DNA of 64,000 nucleotides. Source: Sphingosinicella flava. GTDB taxonomy: Bacteria > Pseudomonadota > Alphaproteobacteria > Sphingomonadales > Sphingomonadaceae. Below, in pieces: positions 45,286 through 54,584 of this stretch. The translations under genes were made by a program, and so were the position numbers. Location: the NCBI RefSeq assembly GCF_016025255.1, contig NZ_CP065592.1, forward strand, positions 663,122 to 727,121, written 5' to 3'. Below the pieces are notes generated by a model. It was not told the origin of the DNA. It searched no databases and worked only from the letters and a program-made list of their open reading frames with translations. How positions within the stretch are numbered: the stretch's first letter is position 1; the number at the start of each line of letters is the position of its first letter.

Positions 45286-45516
45286 TTACTTCTTGCCGAG
45301 CGTGAGGCCGCCGAAGCGCTTGTTGAAGCGCGCGACCTGGCCACCCGAATCGAGCATCTTGCCGGTGCCGCCGGTCCAGGCCGGATGGGCGGTGGGATCG
45401 ATGTCGAGCTGCAGCGTGTCGCCTTCCTTGCCCCAGGTGGAGCGGGTTTCGAACACGGTGCCGTCGGTCATCTGCACCTTGATCATGTGATAATCGGGAT
45501 GGGTATCGGCCTTCAT
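45286..45516 (-). CDS. rpmE: 50S ribosomal protein L31 (cysteine-free type)
   Basis: A 76-residue L31: [41 protein letters not shown], and FNKRFGGL. It lacks the CxxC pairs that bind zinc in the C-plus form, so it is a zinc-independent version as usual in alphaproteobacteria. The ATG at 45516 gives the normal length. It is divergent from the cobalamin-transport operon. Confidence 0.95.
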   Translation of the reverse strand: MKADTHPDYHMIKVQMTDGTVFETRSTWGKEGDTLQLDIDPTAHPAWTGGTGKMLDSGGQVARFNKRFGGLTLGKK

Positions 45517-45621
45517 GCGTATTTCCTGAAATGCGGCTGGTTCCGACCAGCCCGTGGAAGTCGCCCGCGCCTCTACAGGCTCCTCCCTGAATTGACAAGC
45601 GGCGGCGGCGTGATAGCAGGG

Positions 45622-45740
45622 CGGCGGTGAAGGTGCCCTTGCAAAAGGGTGAAAAGGGAAGCCGGGGAACGTCCGGCGCTGTGCCCGCAACTGTGAACGC
45701 CCCGGCATCGGGGCAAAGCCAGGAGACCTGCCTTCCCATG
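45622..45740 (+). promoter_or_regulatory. cobalamin (AdoCbl) riboswitch
   Basis: Conserved words occur in the right order: GGTGCCC near 45632, AGGGAAGCCGG near 45655, GCTGTGCCCGCAACTGTGA at 45678-45696, and the B12 box GCCAGGAGACCTGCC at 45718-45732. It lies about 95 bases before btuF and should shut the transporter operon off when adenosylcobalamin is plentiful. The rest of the 318-base rpmE-btuF gap holds the promoter region upstream and about 95 bases of leader downstream, in which I see no further gene. Confidence 0.95.
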
Positions 45741-45834
45741 TCGTCCGCATCGGGCCGGGTCCAGCCATGATGCGCGGCACTCCCGCTTGCGGAGTTCCTT
45801 CGAGACGGCGAACGATGTCGCGTGGAGGAAGAGG

Positions 45835-46623
45835 ATGCGGGTGCGGAGGGGAGTGATGCTGATCGCGGCGGCGCTCGCCTCGCCCGCTTTCTCCGCCCCG
45901 GCGCACGTGGCCTCGCTCAACCTCTGCACGGACGAACTGGTGATGGCGCTGGCCGATCCGGGGCAGATTGTCTCCTTATCCTATCTTTCCCGCAATCCGC
46001 ACGAGACGCCTTATTGGCGGCAGGCGCGCCGTTATGCATCCAACGACGGCAGCCTGCTGTCGGTCGTGCGCGCGCGGCCGGACATCGTCTTCAGCATGGG
46101 CGGCGGCGGGCGCGATACGGAAAGGCTCGCCAAGCGGATCGGGGCGCGGCTGGTGGCGATACCCTATATGATGTCGCTGAGCGACCTCAAGGCGGGCATC
46201 GGGACGGTGGCCGCAGCGCTGGAGCGGCCCCAAGCCGGATCGGCCTTGACCCGGCGGATCGCGGCCTTGGAGCGGACGGCGCCCAAGACGGCGCAGGACG
46301 CGATCTGGATGGGCGGCAAGGGGCTGTCCCTGCCCGCCGCGGGCCTCGGCGCGGACTGGATGCGGCTGGCGGGCCTCAAGCAGCGCGCGTTGCAGGGCGA
46401 TCGGGTGACGCTGGAGCAATTGCTGGCGCGGCCGCCCGCGATCCTGCTGCGCAGCGCCTATCGGAGCGCGCAATATTCGGGCGACCAGAGCTGGCTCTCC
46501 CATCCGCTCGCGCGGCGGGCGGGGAAGGCGAAGACCCTGACGACCGACGGACGGCGCTGGACCTGCATGGGGCCGAGCCTCGTTCCCGAGATCGAGCGCA
46601 TCCGCCGGGCGGTATCGGCATGA
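45835..46623 (+). CDS. btuF: cobalamin ABC transporter substrate-binding protein (BtuF-like)
   Basis: Periplasmic binding protein that captures vitamin B12 or a corrinoid. The 262-residue protein has a signal peptide ([19 protein letters not shown]) and the opening [19 protein letters not shown], typical of this family, followed by [16 protein letters not shown] and the Helical-backbone type lobe. The start is ATG 45835 with GGAGGAAGAGG directly before it. Control by the upstream riboswitch supports cobalamin as the ligand rather than iron-siderophore. Stop and btuC start overlap (ATGA). Confidence 0.92.
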   Translation: MRVRRGVMLIAAALASPAFSAPAHVASLNLCTDELVMALADPGQIVSLSYLSRNPHETPYWRQARRYASNDGSLLSVVRARPDIVFSMGGGGRDTERLAKRIGARLVAIPYMMSLSDLKAGIGTVAAALERPQAGSALTRRIAALERTAPKTAQDAIWMGGKGLSLPAAGLGADWMRLAGLKQRALQGDRVTLEQLLARPPAILLRSAYRSAQYSGDQSWLSHPLARRAGKAKTLTTDGRRWTCMGPSLVPEIERIRRAVSA

Positions 46624-47585
46624 CGCGGCGGCTTATCCTCCTCGCCCTTCTGGCGGCCTTCTTCTTTCTGCTGTCCATCGCCTTGCCCTGGGACATCGTC
46701 GCGAGCCTGATCGCCGAGGATCGCGGCCTTGCGGTTTCTCTGGTCGTGGAGTTGCGGCTCCCCCGCGCCTTGCTCGCCTTGATCTACGGCGCCGTGCTGG
46801 CCGCATCGGGGGCGGCGATCCAGGCCCTGTTCGCCAACCCCCTCGCCTCGCCCGATCTGACCGGGGCCAGCAGCGGCGCGGCGTTCGGGGCGGTCGTGAC
46901 CGCCTATCTGATTGGCCTCACCGCGCCCATCGCCATTTCCCTGGGCGCCGTGGCCGGAGCGCTGGCGGCGCTCGCGGCGCTGCTCCTTCTCGCCGGGCCC
47001 CGCGCCGAGACGGCGACAGTGCTGCTGGCGGGACTTGCGATCAGCGCTCTCACCGGAGCGGCAACCACGCTCGCTCTGGCGCTCGCCCCCTCCCCCTTCG
47101 CCTTTTACGACGCTTACGACTGGCTGATGGGTTCGGTCGTCGACCGCAGCCTGGCGCAGGCGGCCTTCGCGGCGGTGCCGGGCCTTTTGACCATCGCCTT
47201 GCTCACCCGCTTGTCCGGGCCGCTCGACGCGCTGGCATTGGGCGAGGAGGTCGCGCAGTCGCTGGGGCACGACATCCAGCGGCTGCGCGTCGTGACGATC
47301 AGCCTTGCCGCGATCGGCGTCGGCGCCTGCGTGGCGGTGTGCGGCGCGGTGGGCTTCGTGGGGCTGGTCGGGCCATTCTTCGCGCGCAAGCTGGTGGCGG
47401 GGCATCCGGGGCGAGCCATCCTCCCCTCGGCGCTGATCGGCGGTACGCTCCTCCTCGGCGCGGACCTGTTCACGCGGCTGGCGCCGATGGGGCGGACCCT
47501 GCCGCTCGGTGTGGTGACGGCGATCCTGGGCGCCCCCTTCTTCCTCGCGCTCGTTCTCCACATGCGCTGGAGGCTGGCGCGATGA
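46620..47585 (+). CDS. btuC: cobalamin ABC transporter permease (BtuC/FecCD family)
   Basis: Inner-membrane permease of 321 residues with about nine to ten hydrophobic helices. Family landmarks: VVELRLPRALLALIYGAVLAASGAAIQALFANPLASPDLTG near the N-terminus and AVCGAVGFVGLVGPFFARKLVAGHPGR, the ATPase-contacting loop, near residue 240. It begins with ATG 46620 overlapping the btuF stop and ends overlapping the btuD start, so the three are translationally coupled. Confidence 0.94.
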   Translation: MTRRLILLALLAAFFFLLSIALPWDIVASLIAEDRGLAVSLVVELRLPRALLALIYGAVLAASGAAIQALFANPLASPDLTGASSGAAFGAVVTAYLIGLTAPIAISLGAVAGALAALAALLLLAGPRAETATVLLAGLAISALTGAATTLALALAPSPFAFYDAYDWLMGSVVDRSLAQAAFAAVPGLLTIALLTRLSGPLDALALGEEVAQSLGHDIQRLRVVTISLAAIGVGACVAVCGAVGFVGLVGPFFARKLVAGHPGRAILPSALIGGTLLLGADLFTRLAPMGRTLPLGVVTAILGAPFFLALVLHMRWRLAR

Positions 47586-48283
47586 TCCTCACAGCACGCA
47601 CGGTTGCGCTTGCGGGGCGGCTCGAGCCGACCGATTTCCAATTGGAAGCGGGCAAGATCACCTGCCTGATCGGGCCCAATGGCAGCGGCAAGACCAGCCT
47701 GCTCCACGCCCTCGCGCGGATCGGAAAACCCGCCGGGACGGTAGAAGTCGGCGGGAAGGATGTCGACAGGCTGGCCCCGGAGCAACGGGCACGGGCGCTC
47801 ACTTATCTGCCCGCGTCGCGCGATATCGCCTGGCCGCTGCTTGCCCGCGACGTGGTCATGCTCGGCGCGGCGGGCGCGGGCGGCGGCGACCGGGAAGCCT
47901 TGTTCGCTTCGCTCGGCATGGCGGAACTCGCGGACCGGCGGATGGACCGGCTTTCGACGGGGGAACGGGCGCGCGTGCTGCTGGCCCGGGCGCTGGTCGC
48001 GCGGCCGAACGTGCTGTTGCTCGACGAACCGACGGCGAACCTCGATCCGCTGTGGAAGATCCGGATGATGGAGCGGCTGAGCGACGAAGCTGGTATCGGC
48101 AAGCGCGCGGTCATGATCGCGGTGCACGATCTGGACATGGCGGCGGCGCATGCGGACCGGCTGATCGTGATGCAGGGGGGCCGGATCGTCGCGGACGGCG
48201 ATCCGGACCTTGTTTTGGACGATCCGGTCATCCCCGCCGTGTTCGGCGTAAAGCGGACAGAGGCAGGTTGGGAAATGGCTTGA
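47582..48283 (+). CDS. btuD: cobalamin ABC transporter ATP-binding protein (BtuD)
   Basis: Cytoplasmic ATPase of 233 residues. Walker A is LIGPNGSGKTSLL near residue 31, the signature reads RLSTGERARVLLARAL (Thr replacing the first Gly of LSGGQ), Walker B is NVLLLDEPTANLDP and the switch His is in AVHDLDMAAAHADR. It completes riboswitch-btuF-btuC-btuD. No outer-membrane receptor BtuB lies in the window. Downstream is a repeat pair and then convergent fabZ. Confidence 0.94.
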   Translation: MILTARTVALAGRLEPTDFQLEAGKITCLIGPNGSGKTSLLHALARIGKPAGTVEVGGKDVDRLAPEQRARALTYLPASRDIAWPLLARDVVMLGAAGAGGGDREALFASLGMAELADRRMDRLSTGERARVLLARALVARPNVLLLDEPTANLDPLWKIRMMERLSDEAGIGKRAVMIAVHDLDMAAAHADRLIVMQGGRIVADGDPDLVLDDPVIPAVFGVKRTEAGWEMA

Positions 48284-48333
48284 GGTCTATCGGCGCTCAG
48301 CGTTCATGCCTCGGGGATCCTGCTGTCCCAAAC

Positions 48334-48424
48334 CGTCAATTCCGGCGAAAGCTGGTCCGGCGAAAGCTGGAATCCAGGTGGCGCCAAGCGGATGGGCCAG
48401 ATTCCAGCTTTCGCTGGAATGACG
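48334..48424. repeat. paired inverted repeat, family B, with an internal tandem duplication
   Basis: The left arm TCCGGCGAAAGCTGG is present twice in exact tandem (48341-48355 and 48356-48370); the right arm, ATTCCAGCTTTCGCTGGAAT (48401-48420), is inverted. It lies between convergent btuD and fabZ. Confidence 0.8.
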
Positions 48425-48478
48425 ATGAGGAGAGCCTGGAATGACGATGGCGGGGAATCGGGCGAAGGCCCGCCGCGC

Positions 48479-48958
48479 CTAGGCGGCGGGCGGGTCGGCG
48501 ATCATCGCGGTGAAATTGGCCTCGGCGGCGACCTTGCCGTCGACGAGCGCACGCCCTGCGAACTTGCAGACGCTGGTGCGCTTCTGGACGAATTCGACCT
48601 CCAGGCGGAGAAGGCAGCCCGGCTCGACCGGGGTGCGAAACTTCGCGCCGTCGATCGCCATGAAGTAGACGAGCTTGCCCGAGCCCGCGAGGCCGAGCGA
48701 TTCGACGGCGAGGACGCCCGCGGCCTGCGCCAGCGCCTCGACGATCAGCACGCCCGGCATGATCGGACGGCCCGGAAAGTGGCCGTTGAAGAAATCTTCG
48801 TTGATCGTCACCGCCTTGATCGCCGCGATCGACCGGTCGGGAATGATCTCCTCGACCCGGTCGACCAACAGCATCGGGTAGCGGTGCGGCAGCGCCGCCA
48901 TCACCCGCCGGATGTCCAGCGGGCCGATGGATGCGCCGTCATTCACCTCGGCGCTCAC
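48479..48958 (-). CDS. fabZ: 3-hydroxyacyl-ACP dehydratase FabZ
   Basis: Dehydrates 3-hydroxyacyl-ACP in fatty-acid elongation. The 159-residue hot-dog-fold protein has [20 protein letters not shown], the catalytic His in [15 protein letters not shown] and the catalytic Glu in [11 protein letters not shown]. The GTG start overlaps the skp stop (GTGA). In most Gram-negatives lpxD precedes and lpxA follows fabZ here; neither is present, and the next gene downstream is the convergent btuD. Confidence 0.95.
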   Translation of the reverse strand: MSAEVNDGASIGPLDIRRVMAALPHRYPMLLVDRVEEIIPDRSIAAIKAVTINEDFFNGHFPGRPIMPGVLIVEALAQAAGVLAVESLGLAGSGKLVYFMAIDGAKFRTPVEPGCLLRLEVEFVQKRTSVCKFAGRALVDGKVAAEANFTAMIADPPAA

Positions 48959-49542
48959 CGGCCGGTGGGCTGGGCCGGGGCGGGTTGCTGCGGCAGCGGC
49001 GTCACGCTGACGCTCGGCAGCTGCTGGTTGAGCTGCGCGAGAACGTCGTTGGTGACGTCGAGCGATGGCGAGGAGGCAAGGGTCGCGCCCTTGTCGACGA
49101 CCAGGACCGCGCCGCGCGTCGTCATCACGCTGTTGATGATCGGGCCGAGGCGGGTGCCGAGCTGCTGCTGGACATGGGCCTGGGTCGAACGCAGATTCTG
49201 CTCGCCCTGCTGAATTTCACGGTTCGCCGTCGTTTCGCGTGTCTGAAGCGCGGTGATGCGTGCCTGGAGCGCTGCATCGGGCTGCTTGCCGTTCAGCGCA
49301 TTGACGGCGGTCTGGATCGCCTGGGCTTCGGTCTGAAGCGGCTGGCTGAGCGTATTCGCGCGCTGGCGAAGCTGGTTGAGCTGCGTCTGCAGTTGGGTAT
49401 TGGCGGCGACGCAGGCCGTGCATTCGGCCAGGATGCGCTGCGTGTCGACCACGGCGATCACCGCCGGATTGAGGCGCTGCGCCGGGGCGGCGGCGGGAAG
49501 AAGAGCGGCAACGGCAGCCGCGCCGAGAAGAAGTTTTTTCAT
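48955..49542 (-). CDS. skp: OmpH/Skp family periplasmic chaperone
   Basis: Periplasmic holdase for unfolded outer-membrane proteins on their way to BamA. The 195-residue protein has a signal peptide ([20 protein letters not shown]), the core strand [19 protein letters not shown], a long Gln-rich coiled coil (about residues 48-145) and a second core segment [21 protein letters not shown], then a Pro/Gln tail. Cys41 and Cys44 form a CxxC that E. coli Skp lacks. The ATG shares one base with the bamA stop. Confidence 0.88.
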   Translation of the reverse strand: MKKLLLGAAAVAALLPAAAPAQRLNPAVIAVVDTQRILAECTACVAANTQLQTQLNQLRQRANTLSQPLQTEAQAIQTAVNALNGKQPDAALQARITALQTRETTANREIQQGEQNLRSTQAHVQQQLGTRLGPIINSVMTTRGAVLVVDKGATLASSPSLDVTNDVLAQLNQQLPSVSVTPLPQQPAPAQPTGR

Positions 49543-52226
49543 TAGAATGCAGTCCCTACGTTGAATGCGAAAAGTTTGGTGTCGTCGCCCTCATATTTTA
49601 CAAGGGCCTTGGCTATATCGATCCTGAACGGACCGAACGGCGAATTCCAGTTGACGCCAAAGCCGATCGAAATGCGCGGCTTCCAGGTGTCGCCAAGGAA
49701 GGTTTCACGGAAGGCGGTGTTGGTTCGAGCCTCTAAGGTCGTCCCCGCCGGGCAACCAGCGGCATCGTTCGGAATGGTCGATAGCGTTCCGCCGCTATTG
49801 GCCCGGCATTGACGCAGCCCCGATTCGGACAGGATCGGGCGTATCAGGCGAGGATCGCCCGGCGGGAAGTCATTGACGATCGGATCCTCGATACCGAATA
49901 CCGACCCGATGTCGATGAAGGCCGATGGACGCAGGCCCATTTCCCGCGCACCCGTGCCAAGCGGAATTTCGAGCTCGACGCGGCCAAGGTAATAAGCCCT
50001 GCCGCCAAGCGCGTCGTCGGTCACCTGATCACGATCGGTATTGAGGATCGGATTGCCGTCGTCATCGACCCCGCTGTAGAAAGCGCGCTGGATGCGCGGC
50101 CCGACGCCGCGAATGTCGAAGCCGCGGATTTGCGGTTCGCCAAGGAAGAAGCGGTCGGTGAGGCGAACCGGATCGACGCCCGACCCGCGCGGCTTTTCGA
50201 AGCTGCGAATATAACCGCCCTCAAGGCTGGACGACAGGATGAAGCCGCTGCCCACCTCCCAATATTTGGCGCCGTTGAGACGCGTGCGGAGATAGTGGGT
50301 CGAGCCGCCGAGGCCGGCGAAATCCTGGCTCAAGGACACGCGTTCGCCACGCGTGGGGCGAATGCCGTTGTTGAGCGTGCTGTAAGCGAGCGTATAGCCG
50401 ATCGAGGAGGTCGTGCGGTTGCCGATGGCGTCGCAGAGATAGCGTCCGGCGCGGAGCGGATCGCATTCGAGATCGCCGTCGTTGTCGATGTCGCTATAGA
50501 AGGTCGACCGGTCCAAGCCGACTTCGTCATAGCTGAGGCTGTAGCGCAGCGCGCCGTTCAGATATTCGGTAATCGGGAAACCCAGGCGGAGCTGACCGCC
50601 GGTCGTCACCTGTTCGTAGGTGGTGTCACGCCTTTCGCCGACGAAATTGAAGTTGCGATAGTCGCGCCGGTAGATGTCGCCGCCGACCGCGATATTGCGA
50701 TCGAAGAGATAGGGCTCGGTAAAGCTCAGTTCCGCCGATTTCGAATAAGTCGAATAATTGACCGCCGCGCGCAGGATCTGGCCCTTACCCATGAAATTGC
50801 GCTGGGTGATCGAAAGGTTGACGAGGAACCGCTCCAGACTGGAGAAACCGGCCGAGACGTTCAATTCGCCGGTCGGCTTTTCCTCGACATTGGTGACGAG
50901 GACGACGCGGTCGGGCGAGGATCCCGGCTGCTGCTCGATCTCCAGATTTTCCTGGAAATAGCCAAGCGACTGGATGCGGTCGCGCGAACGCTTGACGCGG
51001 ATCGAGTTGAAGGGATCGCCCTCCGCCAGGCGGAATTCGCGGCGGATCACCTTGTCGCGGGTGATGGTATTGCCGTTGATGTCGATGCGTTCGACATAGA
51101 CGCGCGGCGCTTCGGCGACCTTGAAGGTCACGCCCATCGTCTTGGTTTCGGGATCGCGCTCGAAATCGGGCTGCACGTCGGCGAAGGCATAGCCGAACAG
51201 GCCCGCCGTCTCGTTGAGGCTGGTGACCGAATCCTCGACCTGCTTGGCATTGTACCAGTCGCCGGCCTTCATCGGCAGCGTGCGCTGCAGGGCTTCGCCG
51301 GAAAAGTCGCGAATGTCGCTTTCGACCTTCACGTCGCCGAATTTGTAGCGCTCGCCTTCCTCGACCACATAGGTGATGATGAAGTCGCTGCGGTCGGCGG
51401 TGAGTTCGGCGACGGCGGACACGACGCGGAAATCGGCATAGCCCTGCGTCAGGTAGAATTGGCGCAATTTCTGCTGGTCGAAGGCAAGGCGATCGGGATC
51501 GTAGACGTCGCTCGAGCTGAAGAAACGATAGAAGCGCGACTGCTTCGTCACCATTTCCGAACGGAGCTGGCCGTCCGAAAATTTCTCGTTGCCGAGGATG
51601 TTGATCTGCCGGATCTTCGAACGCGGGCCTTCGTCGATTTCGAACACGACGTCGACGCGGTTCTGGTCGAGCTGGACGATCTTGGGCTCCACCGTCGCGC
51701 CGAAGCGGCCCTGCCGGCGATAGAGTTCGACGATGCGGGCGACATCGGCGCGGGCCTTGGTGCGCGTGAAGATCTGGCGCGGGGCGAGGCGGATTTCCGG
51801 ATTGATCTTGTCATCCTTCAGCCGCTTGTTGCCTTCGAGAACGATGCGGTTGATGACCGGGTTTTCGCGCACCTCGATGGTGATCGCGCCCTGATTGTTG
51901 CGGATCTGCGCGTCGGCGAAGAGTTCGGTGGCATAGAGGGCGCGCAGCGCCTCGTCGCCCCGCGCCGGGGTATAAGGCTCGCCCACGCGCAGCGGCATGT
52001 AGGAGATGACGGTATCCGCCTCCAGCCGCTGGTTGCCGACCACGGTGATCGACCGGATGGTTTCGACCGGCGCGGGCGCGAGCGCCGTCACCGGCGGCAC
52101 GGCCTGCTGCGGCGCGGGCACGGCGTCCTGAGCGGCGGCGGGCATCGCGATGCCGCCGAGGGCCGTTCCGAACAAAAGCGCCGCGCAGAGCTGCCGGCGA
52201 TGAGAGATGGTCTTGATCGCTGTCAC
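49542..52226 (-). CDS. bamA: outer-membrane protein assembly factor BamA
   Basis: Central Omp85 protein of the BAM complex that inserts beta-barrels. The 894-residue protein has a signal peptide (first about 33 residues, through AMPAAAQ), five POTRA domains to about residue 460 (the first begins IRSITVVGNQRLEADTVI), and a C-terminal barrel with the Omp85 motif in DRFFLGEPQIRGFDIRGVGPR and a final IDIAKALVKYEGDDTKLFAFNVGTAF ending in Phe. GTG start at 52226. rseP lies 79 bases upstream on the same strand, skp directly downstream. Confidence 0.97.
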   Translation of the reverse strand: MTAIKTISHRRQLCAALLFGTALGGIAMPAAAQDAVPAPQQAVPPVTALAPAPVETIRSITVVGNQRLEADTVISYMPLRVGEPYTPARGDEALRALYATELFADAQIRNNQGAITIEVRENPVINRIVLEGNKRLKDDKINPEIRLAPRQIFTRTKARADVARIVELYRRQGRFGATVEPKIVQLDQNRVDVVFEIDEGPRSKIRQINILGNEKFSDGQLRSEMVTKQSRFYRFFSSSDVYDPDRLAFDQQKLRQFYLTQGYADFRVVSAVAELTADRSDFIITYVVEEGERYKFGDVKVESDIRDFSGEALQRTLPMKAGDWYNAKQVEDSVTSLNETAGLFGYAFADVQPDFERDPETKTMGVTFKVAEAPRVYVERIDINGNTITRDKVIRREFRLAEGDPFNSIRVKRSRDRIQSLGYFQENLEIEQQPGSSPDRVVLVTNVEEKPTGELNVSAGFSSLERFLVNLSITQRNFMGKGQILRAAVNYSTYSKSAELSFTEPYLFDRNIAVGGDIYRRDYRNFNFVGERRDTTYEQVTTGGQLRLGFPITEYLNGALRYSLSYDEVGLDRSTFYSDIDNDGDLECDPLRAGRYLCDAIGNRTTSSIGYTLAYSTLNNGIRPTRGERVSLSQDFAGLGGSTHYLRTRLNGAKYWEVGSGFILSSSLEGGYIRSFEKPRGSGVDPVRLTDRFFLGEPQIRGFDIRGVGPRIQRAFYSGVDDDGNPILNTDRDQVTDDALGGRAYYLGRVELEIPLGTGAREMGLRPSAFIDIGSVFGIEDPIVNDFPPGDPRLIRPILSESGLRQCRANSGGTLSTIPNDAAGCPAGTTLEARTNTAFRETFLGDTWKPRISIGFGVNWNSPFGPFRIDIAKALVKYEGDDTKLFAFNVGTAF

Positions 52227-52305
52227 GCGTCCCCGCCCTTCGGTTGCAATGTGCCGCCGCAGCGGCAGGAGAATCCCTGTTTGTCTACGCCCTGCCCCAA
52301 CATGG

Positions 52306-53427
52306 TCAGCCGATCAACCCGCGAAGATTACGGAACAGGCCGAAAGACGCCAGGTCGTTGGCCGTCACGAAGACCGTCAGCATGACGAGCGCCGCGAGGC
52401 CGATGCGAAGCGCGGTTTCCTGCACCGCGGCCGGAACCGGACGGCGCCGCAAAGCCTCGATCGCGTAGAGAACCAGATAGCCGCCATCCAAGATGGGGAC
52501 TGGCAACAGGTTCATGAATCCCAGATTAATTGAAATGAGCGCGGCGAAGACGGCGAAATTGAGCCAGCCGGCGCTCACCTGCTCGCCCGACAATTCGGCG
52601 ATCTTCAGCGGCCCGCCCATTTCGCTGGCCGGACGAGCGCCGGTCACGATCTGGCGCAGGTAGACGATCATCGTTTCGACGACATCGCCGGTTTGCCGGA
52701 AAGCCGCCTTCACCACGGCGGCGGGGCCGCCTTTTTCCCACACCATCGGCCGCGACACGACCCCAAGGGTGCCGAGCGACTGGCCCCGCTCGACGCTGCG
52801 GGATGGCGTGACGGAAAGGTCGAAGGTGCGTCCGCCGCGCTCCACCGTCAGCCGAAGGGGCTGATCGGGGCGCAGCCGCACCGTGTCGGCCAGTTCGGCG
52901 AAGGTTTCGATCCGGCCTCCGCCGATCGCGAGGATGCGGTCATTCGCCTGAAGGCCGGCCTTTTCGGCGGCCCCGCCCGGCACCGTTTGCCCCACCACGG
53001 CGGGCGTGGTGGGCAACCCCGTCATCGAAAAAAGAGCAATGAAGATCAGGATCGCGACAATGAAATTGGTGAGCGGCCCGGCGAGGACGATGAGGAAGCG
53101 CTGCCAGGCGGGCTTGGCGTCGAACCGCTCCACCCTCTCCGAAGGCGGGAGGGTGGAGAGAGGAGCGACCGTGTCCCCGCCGGGCACCATTTCGCCCTTG
53201 AACTTCACATAGCCGCCGAGCGGGAGCCAGCCCACCTTCCAGCGCGTGCCGCGCCGGTCGGTCCAGCCCGCGACTTCGCGGCCGAAACCGATCGAGAAGG
53301 TTTCCGCCTTCACCCCGAACAGGCGGCCGACGAGATAATGGCCCATTTCGTGGACGAAGACGAGCGGCCCGATAACCAGGATGAAGCTCAGGATCGTGAG
53401 CAGAAGGCCGGGGCTTGTTGGCGTCAA
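52306..53427 (-). CDS. rseP: site-2 metalloprotease RseP
   Basis: Intramembrane zinc protease that cleaves anti-sigma factors in the envelope-stress pathway. The 373-residue protein has the HExxH site in GPLVFVHEMGHYLVGRLFGVKAE, a PDZ domain (about residues 120-215, with GGAAEKAGLQANDRILAIGG) and the second metal motif in INLGFMNLLPVPILDGGYLV. Both possible starts are TTG: 53427 overlaps the dxr stop as TTGA and has GAGAG at proper spacing, so I prefer it; 53433 adds two residues. The single PDZ domain fits the shorter alphaproteobacterial type. Confidence 0.94.
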   Translation of the reverse strand: MTPTSPGLLLTILSFILVIGPLVFVHEMGHYLVGRLFGVKAETFSIGFGREVAGWTDRRGTRWKVGWLPLGGYVKFKGEMVPGGDTVAPLSTLPPSERVERFDAKPAWQRFLIVLAGPLTNFIVAILIFIALFSMTGLPTTPAVVGQTVPGGAAEKAGLQANDRILAIGGGRIETFAELADTVRLRPDQPLRLTVERGGRTFDLSVTPSRSVERGQSLGTLGVVSRPMVWEKGGPAAVVKAAFRQTGDVVETMIVYLRQIVTGARPASEMGGPLKIAELSGEQVSAGWLNFAVFAALISINLGFMNLLPVPILDGGYLVLYAIEALRRRPVPAAVQETALRIGLAALVMLTVFVTANDLASFGLFRNLRGLIG

Positions 53428-54584
53428 GGGCAATACTCTCTTGCGATGCGCGCCGCTTCCCCTCGGGCGGCCCTGTCCACCTCGAACACCGCATCCAGAT
53501 CGCTGGGCGCGGGAAGATCGAGGGCGTCCAATGTCTCCTGGACGATCGCGGCAATATCGAGGAAGCCGACCTTCCTGTCCAGAAAAGATGCGACGGCGAT
53601 TTCATTGGCCGCGTTGAGGATGGCCGGACGCGCGCCGCCCGCCTTCAGCGCGGCCATGGCGAGGCCGAGCGCCGGGAACCGGTCAAGGTCGGGCGCTTCG
53701 AAGTTCAAAGTGCCGATGCGGGTGAGGTCGAGGCGCGCGCAGGGCGTCGCCATCCGTTCCGGCCAGGCGAGCGCATAAGCGATGGGAATGCGCATGTCGG
53801 GCGCGCCGAGCTGCGCCAGCACGGATCCGTCGACATATTCGACAAGGGAGTGGACGACCGACTGCGGATGAACCACGACCTCGAAAGCCTCCGGCGGAAG
53901 CGGGAAGAGGTGATAGGCCTCGATCAATTCCAAGCCCTTGTTCATCAGGGTCGCTGAATCGACGGAAATCTTCGCGCCCATCGACCAATTGGGGTGCGCG
54001 ACCGCCTGTTCCGGCGTGACGACGGCCATCGCCTCGCGGCTCCATGTCCGGAACGGGCCGCCGCTCGCCGTCAGGATGACGCGCGACACGCCGCCGGGCC
54101 GGTCATGGTCGAAACATTGGAAGATGGCATTATGTTCGGAATCGACGGGGAGCAGCCGGGCGCCGCTGGCACGCGCCGCGTCGGTCATCAAGTCGCCGGC
54201 GGATACCAAGGCTTCCTTGTTGGCAAGCGCGACGGTCCTGCCGCCCCGGAGCGCGGCCATGACGGGCCGCAGCCCCGCGCAGCCGACGATCGCGGCCATC
54301 GTCCAATCCGCGCCCATGCCGGCCGCTTCGACGACGGCCTCCTCCCCCGCCGCGGCTTCGATGCCGGAACCGGAAAGCGCGCTTCGCAAGGCATTGAATT
54401 GGGCCGGATCGGCGATGACGGCACGTTTGGCGCCGACCCGGCGGGCGGCGGCGGCGAGGCCATCGACATCGCGATGGGCGGTCAGGGCGAGGACGTCATA
54501 GGCGCCCGGCTGCCGTTCGATCAGGTCGAGGGTCGAGGTGCCGACCGAGCCCGTTGCGCCCAATATCGTGACGGTGCGTGCCAT
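53424..54584 (-). CDS. dxr: 1-deoxy-D-xylulose 5-phosphate reductoisomerase
   Basis: Second enzyme of the MEP isoprenoid pathway, converting DXP to MEP with NADPH. The 386-residue protein begins RTVTILGATGSVGTSTLDLI (NADPH site), has ALANKEALVSAG, LLPVDSEHNAIFQC (metal Asp-x-Glu) and the MGAKISVDSATLMNKGLELIEA motif. The ATG directly abuts the cdsA stop without a gap. With ispDF at 19.3 kb it supplies IPP for UppS next door. Confidence 0.96.
   Translation of the reverse strand: MARTVTILGATGSVGTSTLDLIERQPGAYDVLALTAHRDVDGLAAAARRVGAKRAVIADPAQFNALRSALSGSGIEAAAGEEAVVEAAGMGADWTMAAIVGCAGLRPVMAALRGGRTVALANKEALVSAGDLMTDAARASGARLLPVDSEHNAIFQCFDHDRPGGVSRVILTASGGPFRTWSREAMAVVTPEQAVAHPNWSMGAKISVDSATLMNKGLELIEAYHLFPLPPEAFEVVVHPQSVVHSLVEYVDGSVLAQLGAPDMRIPIAYALAWPERMATPCARLDLTRIGTLNFEAPDLDRFPALGLAMAALKAGGARPAILNAANEIAVASFLDRKVGFLDIAAIVQETLDALDLPAPSDLDAVFEVDRAARGEAARIAREYCP

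Noticed and set aside
45269-45739. N-terminal extension of the GNAT gene through rpmE and the leader
   Set aside because: It reads rpmE in the wrong frame and the acetyltransferase family begins at VVPVLETARL.
49809-52385. 858-codon open frame on the + strand opposite bamA
   Set aside because: It mirrors bamA codon structure, has no recognisable domain and no start signal; it is a shadow caused by high GC content.
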